The notes below the pieces were generated by a model that did no database searches, had not been told where the DNA came from, and saw only the letters and a program-made list of their open reading frames with translations. Shown in pieces: positions 44,881-54,098 of a stretch of DNA of 64,000 nucleotides (its first letter is position 1; each line of letters opens with the position of its first letter). Source of the stretch: JAAUUJ01 sp964392245 (GTDB taxonomy: Bacteria > Cyanobacteriota > Cyanobacteriia > Thermostichales > Thermostichaceae). The position numbers and the translations under genes were made by a program. The stretch is from NCBI GenBank assembly GCA_964392245.1, contig CAYMOX010000009.1:1-64000 (forward strand), read 5' to 3'.

Positions 44881-46518
44881 ATGACCACTAAGAACGGTTC
44901 TAGGTTGGTCGTGGTTGGCGCTGTTGCGATTCTGGCAAGCGCCTGTGGGTCTTCTTCCTCAAATGTGGCGACGGTCTCGGTACCTGACGGGGAAGCTGCT
45001 GTTTTGGAAGAGGATCTCGACCCAGAGCTGGAGGGAGAGGAGGGATCCTCACTGCTTTCTTTTGGGCGCTTGCGGGGTATTTTTCGTTTTTCTCCTGCCT
45101 CAGGGCCTGTGGGATCAGCGGTGACCCTGACGGGGCGGGCATTGCAAACAGCAGAGTCTTTTGTTTTTGCAGGCTCTCTTTTCAATACTAATGATGATGT
45201 CGTCGTAACTAACTTTACCCGTAACTCCGATACAGAAGTTCTGGTCACTGTCCCTGCAGGTGCTGTCACTGGACCGATTCAGGCCATTGATGCCAATGAT
45301 CGGGTGGAAACAAGTTTGGCTAGTTTCGAAGTCACCAGTAGTGGACCTGGCGGACCGCTGACCATTACCAATCCGGCCGGGACTCCCAACGCTGATCTGG
45401 GGACCAGTCTGACCTTTACCAGCAATGGGTTCTTTATAGGTGCGCCTGGCGCTACAGGAGATAGCGGAGTTGCTTATCTGTTCAACAGTAATGGCAGCCC
45501 TGCTGGTACGTTCGATAATCCGGATGCAGATGTGGATGGTGGAGATCGATTTGCCAATGCAGTCGCCGCCGATGGCAATTTTGTTCTGGTGGGGGCTTCG
45601 TTTGATGACACGGACGGAACCGATGCTGGGATCGCCTATCTATTTAATCGGACCACCGGTGACCTGGTGGCTACCTTTCAAGACCCCACGCCCCAAGCCA
45701 ACGGTAACTTTGGGTTTGCCGTCGATATTGCGGGTAGCACGGTAGTGATTGCCACTGCGGGTGAAGATGACGAAAGTCAGGATCCGGTGCTGTTTGATTC
45801 TGGGGAAGTGCATGTATTCAACACCAGTGGCGGTTTGATCGCTACCCTTGAGAATCCGCTACCCGGGAATGGAGATGCTTTTGGGTTTGCGGTCGATCTT
45901 GCTGGTGACTTGCTGGCTGTGGGCGCTCCAGGCAACGAGTTCGCAAGTGTCGATGGATCGGGATCGGTCTACCTCTACAATCTGAACCCTCCGTTTCCCT
46001 TAACCACACCCCAGTTAGTGGAAACCATCAATAATCCAGGCTCTGTCGCAGGGGATAGCTTCGGGGGATCGCTAGATTTTATTGGGGATCTGCTGGCGAT
46101 TGGTGCACCGGGGGCCGATGATTCTGGAGCGGCGATCACGGACTCTGGTGTGGTCTACCTCTACACGATCAACTCAGTATTCTGCCAAAATTCAGTTTCC
46201 TGCAATGCCAGTTTGAGTGTTACTCTCACCAGTCCTGATCCCAGACAGTCGGCAGTCTTCGGGTTTGCGGTTGCCATTTCTCCAGATCAATCACGAGTGG
46301 TGGTGGGTGAGCCCCTAGGAAACCGTGGGTTTGGTGCTGCCTACCTCTTTAATACTGCCTTTTTGGGATCTGTGATCGACACCTTTGCCAATCCTGGCGG
46401 TGTGGGTGACCTTTTTGGCTCCAGTGTAGCCCTCAGCAACGATGAGGCCTTGATTGGGGCACCTAACTCCAGTCTGGATGGCTTCCAGTCCGGTCGAGCT
46501 TATCTGTTTGAGTATTAG
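44881..46518 (+). CDS. Lipoprotein with IPT/TIG domain and seven FG-GAP repeats
   Basis: A 545-residue exported protein. The lipoprotein signal ends ILASAC with Cys22. An acidic Ser-rich linker is followed by an IPT/TIG-like Ig domain (FRFSPASGPVGSAVTLTGRA) and then seven FG-GAP-type repeats, each with a VGAP-like strand and a (V/A)YLFN-like strand: GAPGATGDSGVAYLFN, GASFDDTD...IAYLFN, and so on to GAPNSSLDGFQSGRAYLFEY at the C-terminus. Seven repeats predict a closed beta-propeller like the integrin alpha head. Asp/Gly-rich loops could bind Ca2+. It is a surface adhesion or binding role candidate; the ligand is unknown. Confidence 0.85.
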   Translation: MTTKNGSRLVVVGAVAILASACGSSSSNVATVSVPDGEAAVLEEDLDPELEGEEGSSLLSFGRLRGIFRFSPASGPVGSAVTLTGRALQTAESFVFAGSLFNTNDDVVVTNFTRNSDTEVLVTVPAGAVTGPIQAIDANDRVETSLASFEVTSSGPGGPLTITNPAGTPNADLGTSLTFTSNGFFIGAPGATGDSGVAYLFNSNGSPAGTFDNPDADVDGGDRFANAVAADGNFVLVGASFDDTDGTDAGIAYLFNRTTGDLVATFQDPTPQANGNFGFAVDIAGSTVVIATAGEDDESQDPVLFDSGEVHVFNTSGGLIATLENPLPGNGDAFGFAVDLAGDLLAVGAPGNEFASVDGSGSVYLYNLNPPFPLTTPQLVETINNPGSVAGDSFGGSLDFIGDLLAIGAPGADDSGAAITDSGVVYLYTINSVFCQNSVSCNASLSVTLTSPDPRQSAVFGFAVAISPDQSRVVVGEPLGNRGFGAAYLFNTAFLGSVIDTFANPGGVGDLFGSSVALSNDEALIGAPNSSLDGFQSGRAYLFEY

Positions 46519-46533
46519 GGCTGTCTGGACGCT

Positions 46534-46572
46534 GACTCTCTTAGGGATCCAATTCCCCTGGGAGTGAGAGTC
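46534..46572. other. Inverted repeat, possible bidirectional terminator
   Basis: GACTCTC at 46534..46540 pairs with GAGAGTC at 46566..46572, just after the FG-GAP gene stop and before the convergent small gene. No T-run follows, so termination is only a possibility. Confidence 0.35.
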
Positions 46573-46584
46573 CTATCCCTGAGC

Positions 46585-46749
46585 TCAGGGAAGAAACTGA
46601 ATTTCCTGATTCACAATCGCCTCCATCAACTCCTCGAGGGCTGCTTTCTCCGCCTCCGTGAATGACAGATCCTCCAGGAGTCGATACAGCTCATCTTCCT
46701 GTCGCCGGGTCAGCCGTTTGGAGCCGATGATTTCTGCAATTAGCACCAT
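46585..46749 (-). CDS. Small conserved-type protein of unknown function
   Basis: 54 residues from ATG 46749: MVLIAEIIGSKRLTRRQEDE, then helical LYRLLEDLSFTEAEKAALEE. The frame opens 22 codons further upstream at 46815. Neither start has a clear ribosome site; the shorter is preferred because the upstream part looks unlike coding sequence. Helical, acidic and soluble. Function unknown; it might be a small regulatory partner. Confidence 0.5.
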   Translation of the reverse strand: MVLIAEIIGSKRLTRRQEDELYRLLEDLSFTEAEKAALEELMEAIVNQEIQFLP

Positions 46750-46894
46750 TAACTGAGTAGCAATGATCACACGAGGAAGCCCATCTGTAGTATCATTTGC
46801 TACCCAGAATAGCATTAATTTCGAGATTTCAGTACAGGCACGGTAATTTCTGGATTTCAGTTAACTCCATGAAATCCCCTCTTCACGGTTCGAT

Positions 46895-48328
46895 TCAGGG
46901 CAGGCAGTCCTGCAGGCGAGCTAACAGGTAACGATCCAGAAAACAAAGACTCTTTTCCAATCCCCCTGACCAGCCCGCCAGAAACCCCACTGGCAAATGG
47001 CCTTTCGGTGCCTCAGCTCGATAGAGAAGCTGGTCATAGTGAAGCCAGATACCCTGAGCCCGCCAGCCCACAGCCTCTCCCATGGCCTGGTAGTCACGCG
47101 GACAGCGCCGCCACAGATCCCGCTGCACACTGAATCCGAAACGGTCCTGACTGTAGTAGCGCCAGGCTCGATCCAGGAGGGTAAGGTGCTGACAGGGAAA
47201 GTGACGGATCTCCTCGATCCCAAAGTTCCCCTCCCGCTGGCGTTGACTGAGGTAAAGCATCAGTTGGGTTGTGGTTTGATCAGCTGCCTGCCATTGCCCC
47301 AGATGGAGGAGTTGTTGCAGATGCCGATAAAGAGAGTCCAGCTGCTGTGAAGGGGAGGTCCCAGGGAGCAAAGATGTGATGACCGTCTCTGTTTCAGCAA
47401 CGGCTTGTGACGGTAGGACATCGGTTTTGACAGGATCGATTGGGGAAGGCCATTGTTCTCCAGATCGTATTGCAGGAGGAGGGGAGGGTTGATGCAGCTG
47501 AGGCTGGACCTGGGGTTGGGGCAGGGCTTCCAGCCAGGCGGAAATGGAGGCAGGCCGATCCTGAAATTGCAACGCCATCCCCTGTAAAATGGCCAGACTG
47601 ACCGCTTCGCTGATATCGGTATGAATGCTGCTGGGGGGATCCAGCTCCTTGCCTGTTGCCCGTACAGGTGCACAAAGGGGGATCACTCCCGTCACCATCG
47701 TGTAGAGAGTGGCTGCTAACCCATAGACATCGGTCCAGGCTCCGCGTTTACGCAGAGAATCGTATTGTTCAATCGGGGCATAGCCATCCGTTCCCCAGGA
47801 GGTGTGGTGCTGGGTGAGACCCTGCGAAAAGTCGCGCACCAGGCCGAAGTCGATCAGAACCGCATCTTGACTGGGATGGCGCAGCAGCACATTGGCAGGT
47901 TTAACATCGCGGTGCAGCAACCCCTGCTGGTGAAGTTCGTTGAGGGCCTCTCCCACCTGATGGATGATGCGCAGGGCCTCGGTCTCCGGTAACCGCCCCT
48001 GAGATCGGATCAGCTTGTCCAGGGTGGGTCCCTCCACATATTCCATGACAATGCCCCAGAGGTTGCCTTCACAGATCACCTCCTCCACCCGCACAATATG
48101 AGGATGGTTAAACCGAGCTAAGCGTAATGCCTCGTTAAGAAAGTCCTGTTGCAGTTTCTGGGCGAGAACCTCCTCCTCCAGTAGAGTCTCATTCAGGGTT
48201 TTGATCACGACTCGATCGGCTTTATGGTTGGCCCAGGCCAGGTAGGTGAGGCCAAATCCCCCCTTGCCCAGCAGATGTTCAATGCGGTAGCGCCCGTTTT
48301 GGATTTTGGTGTTTGCTTCCCAAGCCAT
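46895..48328 (-). CDS. Serine/threonine protein kinase with C-terminal GUN4 domain
   Basis: 477 residues. Kinase domain 10-270: glycine loop LGKGGFGLTYLA, HRDVKPANVLL catalytic loop, LIDFGLVRDF (DFG), GTDGYAPIEQYD activation/P+1 segment. A Pro/Gln-rich linker follows (about 270-330). The C-terminal portion matches GUN4: helical part LDSLYRHLQQLLHLGQWQAA, then RFGFSVQRDLWRRC and WRAQGIWLHYDQLLYR...APKGHLP. GUN4 binds protoporphyrin/Mg-protoporphyrin and stimulates Mg-chelatase, so this kinase may sense tetrapyrroles. Fusions of this type occur in cyanobacteria; pigment binding here is inference. Confidence 0.88.
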   Translation of the reverse strand: MAWEANTKIQNGRYRIEHLLGKGGFGLTYLAWANHKADRVVIKTLNETLLEEEVLAQKLQQDFLNEALRLARFNHPHIVRVEEVICEGNLWGIVMEYVEGPTLDKLIRSQGRLPETEALRIIHQVGEALNELHQQGLLHRDVKPANVLLRHPSQDAVLIDFGLVRDFSQGLTQHHTSWGTDGYAPIEQYDSLRKRGAWTDVYGLAATLYTMVTGVIPLCAPVRATGKELDPPSSIHTDISEAVSLAILQGMALQFQDRPASISAWLEALPQPQVQPQLHQPSPPPAIRSGEQWPSPIDPVKTDVLPSQAVAETETVITSLLPGTSPSQQLDSLYRHLQQLLHLGQWQAADQTTTQLMLYLSQRQREGNFGIEEIRHFPCQHLTLLDRAWRYYSQDRFGFSVQRDLWRRCPRDYQAMGEAVGWRAQGIWLHYDQLLYRAEAPKGHLPVGFLAGWSGGLEKSLCFLDRYLLARLQDCLP

Positions 48329-48761
48329 AGATCCTCAGCTGCTTTTCACTGGAACGAAGTCAGAGAGTGCTTGCTCTCCAGAAGATATCAGGCCCACTGA
48401 GAAAGCAACACAGGTCTCGGTAGTGATCTGTAGATGTCACATAAGATAACAGCCCCCTGAGGATCCATGGAGGAAATTTCAGGGCGTGATCACCCCATAC
48501 GGTATTGTTTCTCACCCTCAATGTTTGTTAACAACTCCCTGGGGATGGAACAACGCACGCTGCTGGATACTCTTGTAATGATCAAAAGTCCGATTGAAAA
48601 CCTGCTTCAGAACTGCCCAAAATGTTACAGATGCCGCTGTGGGATCAACGGGTTTATAGTATATTAGTTTACCTGAGTTAAGAGTTCCGGTTTGGGCTAG
48701 AACGCGGGTTGACCAGACCCGGATCTCAAGGAATGTCCATAGGGAGACGCGGGAGCAAAAA
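48329..48761. other. Intergenic
   Basis: About 430 bases between the divergent kinase gene and the STAS-like gene; both promoters should lie here. The plus frame at 48467..48667 has no recognisable features. Nothing else seen. Confidence 0.4.
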
Positions 48762-49127
48762 ATGATGCTAACAACACCGCAACTGGAAATTAGGGCAGAG
48801 GACTACGGGGTCAGCTTTGATCCTGCTACCAGTACGGTAACGTTGACAGGATCCCTGCGCCTCAATGGACCGGCTGAGTATGCCCCCATTGCACAATTGC
48901 TCCAGGATGCCATGGAGGCCAGCGAGCCATTGTTGACGCTGAATGTGCGGCAGCTCCTGCTTCTGAACAGTTCCGGCATTAACATGCTCTCCTCCTTCGT
49001 TCTGAAAGTCCGTCGCTACCCCAATCGGCAGTGGGTGATTCAGGGGTCGCCACGGGTTCCCTGGCAAAAGAAATCCTTGAGCAATTTGCAGCGTCTGCTG
49101 CCAGATCTGGTTCTGGAGTTCCAGTAA
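48762..49127 (+). CDS. STAS-like regulator (slr1659-type)
   Basis: 121 residues: an N-terminal strand-rich part (STVTLTGSLRLNGPAEYAPI) and LLTLNVRQLLLLNSSGINML, which has the order of a STAS/anti-sigma-factor-antagonist fold with Ser residues at the site normally phosphorylated. Related cyanobacterial 'slr1659 superfamily' proteins accompany signalling phosphatases and kinases, but here the neighbours are a kinase-GUN4 gene (divergent) and a phosphohexomutase. A role in phospho-relay is inference. Confidence 0.65.
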   Translation: MMLTTPQLEIRAEDYGVSFDPATSTVTLTGSLRLNGPAEYAPIAQLLQDAMEASEPLLTLNVRQLLLLNSSGINMLSSFVLKVRRYPNRQWVIQGSPRVPWQKKSLSNLQRLLPDLVLEFQ

Positions 49128-49205
49128 CTCAGGCAATTCCCCGCCAGAGATACCGACCACCCACTGCAGCCTGATAGGCTTGAAAGCAGTCTTGGGGCAG
49201 AGGCC

Positions 49206-50618
49206 ATGGCAGGAAAAGAGATCAAGTTTGGCACCGATGGCTGGCGGGCGGTGATCGCGGAAGAATTCACATTTGAGCGGGTCCGGCAGGTGGCACAGGC
49301 AGGTGCCCGGGTTCTGGCCCGCACCTATGCTGGGGAAGGGATCTTGATCGGCTACGACCACCGTTTCCTCTCGGAATCTTTTGCTGCGGCTGCGGCTGAA
49401 GCCATTACGGCTCTGGATATCCCTGTATCTCTGGCCGAGAGCGCCACTCCCACTCCTGCCCTGAGCTGGGCTGCCCTCCACCGTCAGGCTCACGGAGCTT
49501 TGATGATCACCGCCAGTCACAACCCTCCCCAGTATTCTGGCATCAAGATCAAGGGGGGCTTCGGGGGATCCGTTCCGGCATCTGTGACGGCAGCCGTGGA
49601 GCAGGAACTGCAACAAACCCACTATCAGGTCCCCTCGCCCTCCCAGCAGGCACGGATCGACTGCTTTGATCCCTGGCCAGACTACTGTCAGCAGCTGAGT
49701 CGGCATGTGGATCTGGAGCACCTACGCCAGTCCCCCTTACGCATCTGGGTGGATGTGATGCATGGTTCAGCCGCAGGCGGCATGACCCGTTTACTGGGGG
49801 AAGCAGTACAGGAACTGCGGGCCGAGCGGGATCCGCTTTTTGGGGGGTACGCCCCGGAACCTCTGCCTCCCCAACTGCAGACCACAATGCACACCATTGC
49901 TGCCGATGCTGCTCCCCTGAAGGTGGGGATTGTCTTTGATGGCGACGGGGATCGGATTGCTGCCATTGATGGTCAGGGCACCTTTCTCAGCCCCCAGATC
50001 CTGATCCCGATCCTGATGCAGCACCTGGCGGTCCGCCGGGGCTTGACGGGAGAGATCGTTAAAACTGTGAGTGGATCGCAGTTATTTAGAAAACTGGCTA
50101 CCCACTTACACCTCCCTCTCACGGAAACCGCCGTGGGCTTCAAGTACATTGCCGAGCGCATGATGAGTACAGAGGTGCTGCTGGGCGGGGAGGAATCCGG
50201 AGGGATCGGGTTCCAAAACCATATGCCGGAACGGGATGCCATGCTTTCTGCTCTCTATCTGCTGGAGGCCATGACCGCTGAAGGTCAGGATCTGAGCCAG
50301 ATCTATGCCCAGATTCAGGACATGGTGGGCTATCAGTCGGTCTACCGCCGTCTCGATCTCCACCTGCAGGATCAGGATTATGCCTCAGCATTGCTGCAAA
50401 GTCTCAGGCAGCAACCTCCTGCTCAGATCCAGGGGCGCGAGGTGGTGGAGCACATCAGCGTGGATGGGCACAAGTTCCTGCTGGCCGATGATAGCTGGCT
50501 GATGATCCGGGGAAGTGGCACGGAACCCCTGTTACGGCTTTATAGTGAGGCCCCCACCTCAGCAGATGTGGATGCTCTTCTCGACTGGGCAGTCACCTGG
50601 GCTCAAGCTCGCCTCTAA
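49206..50618 (+). CDS. Phosphoglucomutase/phosphomannomutase family protein
   Basis: Interconverts hexose 1- and 6-phosphates via a phosphoserine. 470 residues with the four family domains: FGTDGWRAVI at the N-terminus, the phosphoserine loop ITASHNPPQYSGIKIKG, the metal site FDGDGDRIAAID, the sugar-specificity loop GGEESGGIGF, and the phosphate-binding loop RGSGTEPLLRLY. The GEESGG loop suits glucose/mannose phosphates; which one is preferred is not clear. Monocistronic-looking; the downstream antiporter gene is convergent. Confidence 0.93.
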   Translation: MAGKEIKFGTDGWRAVIAEEFTFERVRQVAQAGARVLARTYAGEGILIGYDHRFLSESFAAAAAEAITALDIPVSLAESATPTPALSWAALHRQAHGALMITASHNPPQYSGIKIKGGFGGSVPASVTAAVEQELQQTHYQVPSPSQQARIDCFDPWPDYCQQLSRHVDLEHLRQSPLRIWVDVMHGSAAGGMTRLLGEAVQELRAERDPLFGGYAPEPLPPQLQTTMHTIAADAAPLKVGIVFDGDGDRIAAIDGQGTFLSPQILIPILMQHLAVRRGLTGEIVKTVSGSQLFRKLATHLHLPLTETAVGFKYIAERMMSTEVLLGGEESGGIGFQNHMPERDAMLSALYLLEAMTAEGQDLSQIYAQIQDMVGYQSVYRRLDLHLQDQDYASALLQSLRQQPPAQIQGREVVEHISVDGHKFLLADDSWLMIRGSGTEPLLRLYSEAPTSADVDALLDWAVTWAQARL

Positions 50619-50631
50619 GGTTGTGAAACCC

Positions 50632-52713
50632 TCAGAGATCAAAATAGACCCGAATATCCGATTGAGCAGCTGTCGATCCCACAGCCACTCGCTCCTCCAC
50701 CCGCCAGTCATCGGGAATCGAGAGGGTCTCGGAGGGGGTCCGCTCCAGGAAATACACCTGATCCCCGCGGTGCCAGATCTCGGGTTCTGGGAGCAAAAAG
50801 GCGCGGTAGGTTTGTTTTTTACTGAAGAGACCGCCCCGTTGAGGACGAAGCAGAAGCAGTGGCAGGCATTGATCGGAGGAAATGCGGTAGGTGAAATGCT
50901 CCCGTATCCGCTCAAAAGCCCGATCGCCAAAACCTGCGTAAGCCGACACGTCCAGATCTACCGCTGGATGGCCATTTTTAAGGCCCAGATCCGCCAGCAT
51001 CGGCAGGGTAATGGACCGAAGCTGGGTGGCCCCGCCGTCCAGATACCCACCCCAGCGCTGCATCTGCTCAAACGAGAAACTCAGACCTCGGATCCCCTCA
51101 GAAACTGGCATGTTGGGCAGCAGCACCGTCCAGACTGTCGCAGAAGAAAATAACTTAACACTCAGCTCGGCAATGGCCCAGTTCACCTGAGGATTCAGGG
51201 TCATGACGATCAGGGTATCGGCATGCTCAATATCGGCTTTGAGCAGCTCTGACTCATTCAGAATCTCATCGGGATGAAATTCTTTCTCCAGGGCCTCGAT
51301 CACCGCCGGTTCCAAGCGGGAAGGCTGCTGGTGAAGCAGGGGTTCACTTGAGCTCTGCCCATGATGTCCGTTGGTGTGGCCGTTGCTGGCAGCGGGTTTC
51401 ATTGGGGACTTCGCCGAGGAGAGCAGAGAAACCAATTCCACGGACTGTCCCTGAGAACGCAATAGCTTGGCCAGCCCTTGGGTCAGGGGATGATTGCCCA
51501 CAATCACGGTGCACCCTCCCTTTTCCAGATCCAGCCAGCGGGCCACCCACGGAGCCGTCAGCCCCTGAATCATCACCGTCATGGTAATAGTGAGAAACAC
51601 CAGAGCCTTCAGGGCATCCCCACCACTGATCCCCCGCTCGGTTAACAGGATGGCAAAGAGGGAAGCAATGGAAGCCGCCACGATGCCGCGGGGAGCCATC
51701 CAGGCCACAAACAGCTTCTGCCGCCAGTTCAGATCACTTTTCCAGGTGCAGAGCAATACACTTAGGGGACGCACCACCAGCATGAGCAACAACACCGTGG
51801 CCACCGCACCCCAACCCAGGGTCAGCACCGCCTTGATGGACACGGTTGCCGTCAACAAAATGAAGAGCACCGATGTTGCCAGGACCACCAACTGGCTGTG
51901 AAATTGCCGCACACTCCGCTCTGCAATCGCCGCCTTCTGGCGCACCACCATGCCCGCGATCACCACCGCCATCAATCCCGACTCGGAAAGGATCGACTGG
52001 GCCAGGATAAACACCGCCAACGACCAGGCCAGGACTACTGAATTGCGCAGATCCTCCGTCAGGTACTGGCGAGACCAGAGCAGAAAAACCCCCATCAACC
52101 ACCCCGCCAGGGCACCAATGGCCGCACCCACCAGCAGTCGCACCCCCAGTTGTTCGGCGGCCACCGCCAGATCTGCCTGTCCGGAGAGCACCACCTGCAG
52201 GACCACGACCGCCAGAATCGCGCCAATCGGGTCGATCAGAACCCCTTCTCCCTCCAGCAGGGTACTGACGGTACTATCCACATGCACCCGCCGCAGAATC
52301 GGGGTAACCACGGTGGGACCCGTCACCACCACCAGCGATCCGTAGAGGAAGGCCAGTGACCAGGGAAACTCACTCAGCAAATTGGCCGCTACCGCTGCTC
52401 CGATCAGGGTCAATGCCGCCCCCAGAGTCACCAAATTCCGCAGGCTAAGGGAAACCTGACTGAGCCGTTGCAGCTTCAGATTCAACCCCCCCTCAAACAG
52501 GATCAGGGCCACCGCCAGGGACACCAATACCTCCAGCCCCACCCCCAGCATTTGAGGGCGCACCAGGCCGAGGCCATCGGAACCCAGCAGCAATCCGAAC
52601 AACAACAGGAAAATGATGCTGGGCACGCGCAAGAAAGTCCCAATCACCTGAGCTCCAATGCCAGCCACTAGCGCCAGAGTCATCAGGAGCGTGAAATCGA
52701 AGGAGTTCTCCAT
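50632..52713 (-). CDS. CPA1-type cation:proton antiporter with C-terminal regulatory domain
   Basis: 693 residues. The first ~400 hold about 12 membrane helices with ALILFEGGLNLKL, VVTGPTVVTPILRRV and LLEGEGVLIDPIGA, marking an NhaP/CPA1 Na+/H+ (or K+/H+) exchanger with the ion-binding Asp. The C-terminal ~290 residues start with a RCK/TrkA-N-like nucleotide-binding fold (CTVIVGNHPLTQGLAKLL, HADTLIVMTLNPQVNWAIAE), suggesting ligand gating. It probably handles pH or salt homeostasis in the plasma membrane. Confidence 0.88.
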   Translation of the reverse strand: MENSFDFTLLMTLALVAGIGAQVIGTFLRVPSIIFLLLFGLLLGSDGLGLVRPQMLGVGLEVLVSLAVALILFEGGLNLKLQRLSQVSLSLRNLVTLGAALTLIGAAVAANLLSEFPWSLAFLYGSLVVVTGPTVVTPILRRVHVDSTVSTLLEGEGVLIDPIGAILAVVVLQVVLSGQADLAVAAEQLGVRLLVGAAIGALAGWLMGVFLLWSRQYLTEDLRNSVVLAWSLAVFILAQSILSESGLMAVVIAGMVVRQKAAIAERSVRQFHSQLVVLATSVLFILLTATVSIKAVLTLGWGAVATVLLLMLVVRPLSVLLCTWKSDLNWRQKLFVAWMAPRGIVAASIASLFAILLTERGISGGDALKALVFLTITMTVMIQGLTAPWVARWLDLEKGGCTVIVGNHPLTQGLAKLLRSQGQSVELVSLLSSAKSPMKPAASNGHTNGHHGQSSSEPLLHQQPSRLEPAVIEALEKEFHPDEILNESELLKADIEHADTLIVMTLNPQVNWAIAELSVKLFSSATVWTVLLPNMPVSEGIRGLSFSFEQMQRWGGYLDGGATQLRSITLPMLADLGLKNGHPAVDLDVSAYAGFGDRAFERIREHFTYRISSDQCLPLLLLRPQRGGLFSKKQTYRAFLLPEPEIWHRGDQVYFLERTPSETLSIPDDWRVEERVAVGSTAAQSDIRVYFDL

Positions 52714-52968
52714 AGGGGATAACCTGTACTCACGTCTCAGGAACCATCACCAAACTGTCAGGACAGTCAGAGGACATATTGATAAGCTGTCTTCAAACAG
52801 AGGGCTGGAACTCCAGAAATGGGCAATTGCCTTGTATCAAATTGTTAAACTCCTTCTCATTTCTCTTGATATTTTGAGGGCAACTGCAATACTTCTTACC
52901 AACGTTAGCTCATTGGTTAGGAGATCTCAATGTTGAGATCTTGCCGATCCTGTCGAACACTTTGCCCT

Positions 52969-53280
52969 TCAAGAGGACGCCGGAGATTCCGTGGGGGTTT
53001 CGGGGGCGTCGGGGCTAGTGTCGCGTTTAATACGACGGATGGGAAGGTTGGCGATCAGGGCGGTAGTCCCTCCTTCGCTGGCCAGATCAAATTGCAATCC
53101 CTCCGCATCCAGTTCCACATAGCGGGAAACCACCTCCAGAATTTCCAGCCGCATTGACTCCAACATGGCGGGGCTCAGATCCGCCCGGTCATGGGCCAGG
53201 ATGATCTTGAGACGTTGCTTAGCCTGTTCACGGCTGGCCCCAGAACGAGAGAACAGCTGTTCAAGAAAATCTAGAACCAT
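52969..53280 (-). CDS. minE: Cell division topological specificity factor MinE
   Basis: 103 residues. The N-terminal amphipathic and MinD-binding part (VLDFLEQLFSRSGASREQAK) is followed by the beta-rich dimer domain (RLKIILAHDRADLSPAMLES, RLEILEVVSRYVELD). It stimulates MinD ATPase and drives Min oscillation so that division occurs at mid-cell. GGAGG lies just before the ATG. Last gene of minCDE. Confidence 0.95.
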   Translation of the reverse strand: MVLDFLEQLFSRSGASREQAKQRLKIILAHDRADLSPAMLESMRLEILEVVSRYVELDAEGLQFDLASEGGTTALIANLPIRRIKRDTSPDAPETPTESPASS

Positions 53281-53291
53281 GGTGTCCTCCC

Positions 53292-54098
53292 CTAAATGAC
53301 TTTCTGGTTTAGGAACCGTTTGAGGCGGCCCATGAATCCCCCCTGAATTGATTCCAGGTCCAGGAGTGGAACCGATTCCCCCTGCAGCCGCCGAGCAATG
53401 TTTTGGATCGCAATGGCTGCCAGGTGTTGACCTTCTCCCAGGACCAGCGGTTCCCCCTTATTGGTAGAGATGATCACATTCTTATCTTCAGGGACGACTC
53501 CCAGTAAAGGGATCGCCAGCAGTTCCACCACATCCTCGACGGCCATCATCTGACCTGCCGCCACCATCTCAGGCCGCACCCGATTCAGGATCAGCTGGGT
53601 GGGATTGATCTGGGCCGCCTCCAGCAAACCCACCACCCGATCCGCATCTCGAGCCGCCGACAGTTCTGGTGTGGTGACCACAATCGCCTCATTGGCCCCT
53701 GAAATGGCATTGCGAAAGCCCTGTTCAATGCCTGCTGGACAGTCGATCAGAACGTAGTGGTAGCGGCTAGTGAGTTGCTGAACTAAATGCCGCATCTGCT
53801 CAGCAGAAACTGCGGTTTTGTTGCGGGTTTGCGCAGCGGGCATCAGGGCCAGATTCGGGTTGCGTTTATCCTTGACTAGGGCCTGCTCCAGACGGCAGTC
53901 TCCGGCAATCACATCCACCGCCGTGTAGACAATACGGTTTTCCAGCCCCAGCAACAAATCCAGATTGCGCAGGCCAAAGTCAGCATCCACCACCACCACC
54001 GACTGCCCCAATTGCGCTAGAGCAGTACCGAGGTTGGCAGTGATCGTGGTTTTGCCCACGCCCCCCTTGCCTGAGGTCATGACTATCACCCGGCTCAT
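53292..54098 (-). CDS. minD: Septum site-determining ATPase MinD
   Basis: 268 residues. Deviant Walker A KGGVGKTT near the start, VVVDADFGLRNLDLLLGLEN, YVLIDCPAGIEQGF (Walker B/switch II), NRVRPEMVAAGQMM, and a C-terminal amphipathic membrane-targeting helix (GFMGRLKRFLNQKVI). It binds the membrane in its ATP form and recruits MinC. The start overlaps the minC stop by four bases; minE follows after 11 bases. Confidence 0.97.
   Translation of the reverse strand: MSRVIVMTSGKGGVGKTTITANLGTALAQLGQSVVVVDADFGLRNLDLLLGLENRIVYTAVDVIAGDCRLEQALVKDKRNPNLALMPAAQTRNKTAVSAEQMRHLVQQLTSRYHYVLIDCPAGIEQGFRNAISGANEAIVVTTPELSAARDADRVVGLLEAAQINPTQLILNRVRPEMVAAGQMMAVEDVVELLAIPLLGVVPEDKNVIISTNKGEPLVLGEGQHLAAIAIQNIARRLQGESVPLLDLESIQGGFMGRLKRFLNQKVI

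Noticed and set aside
48467..48667. 66-codon plus-strand frame upstream of the STAS-like gene
   Set aside because: No motif or ribosome site; in a divergent promoter region.
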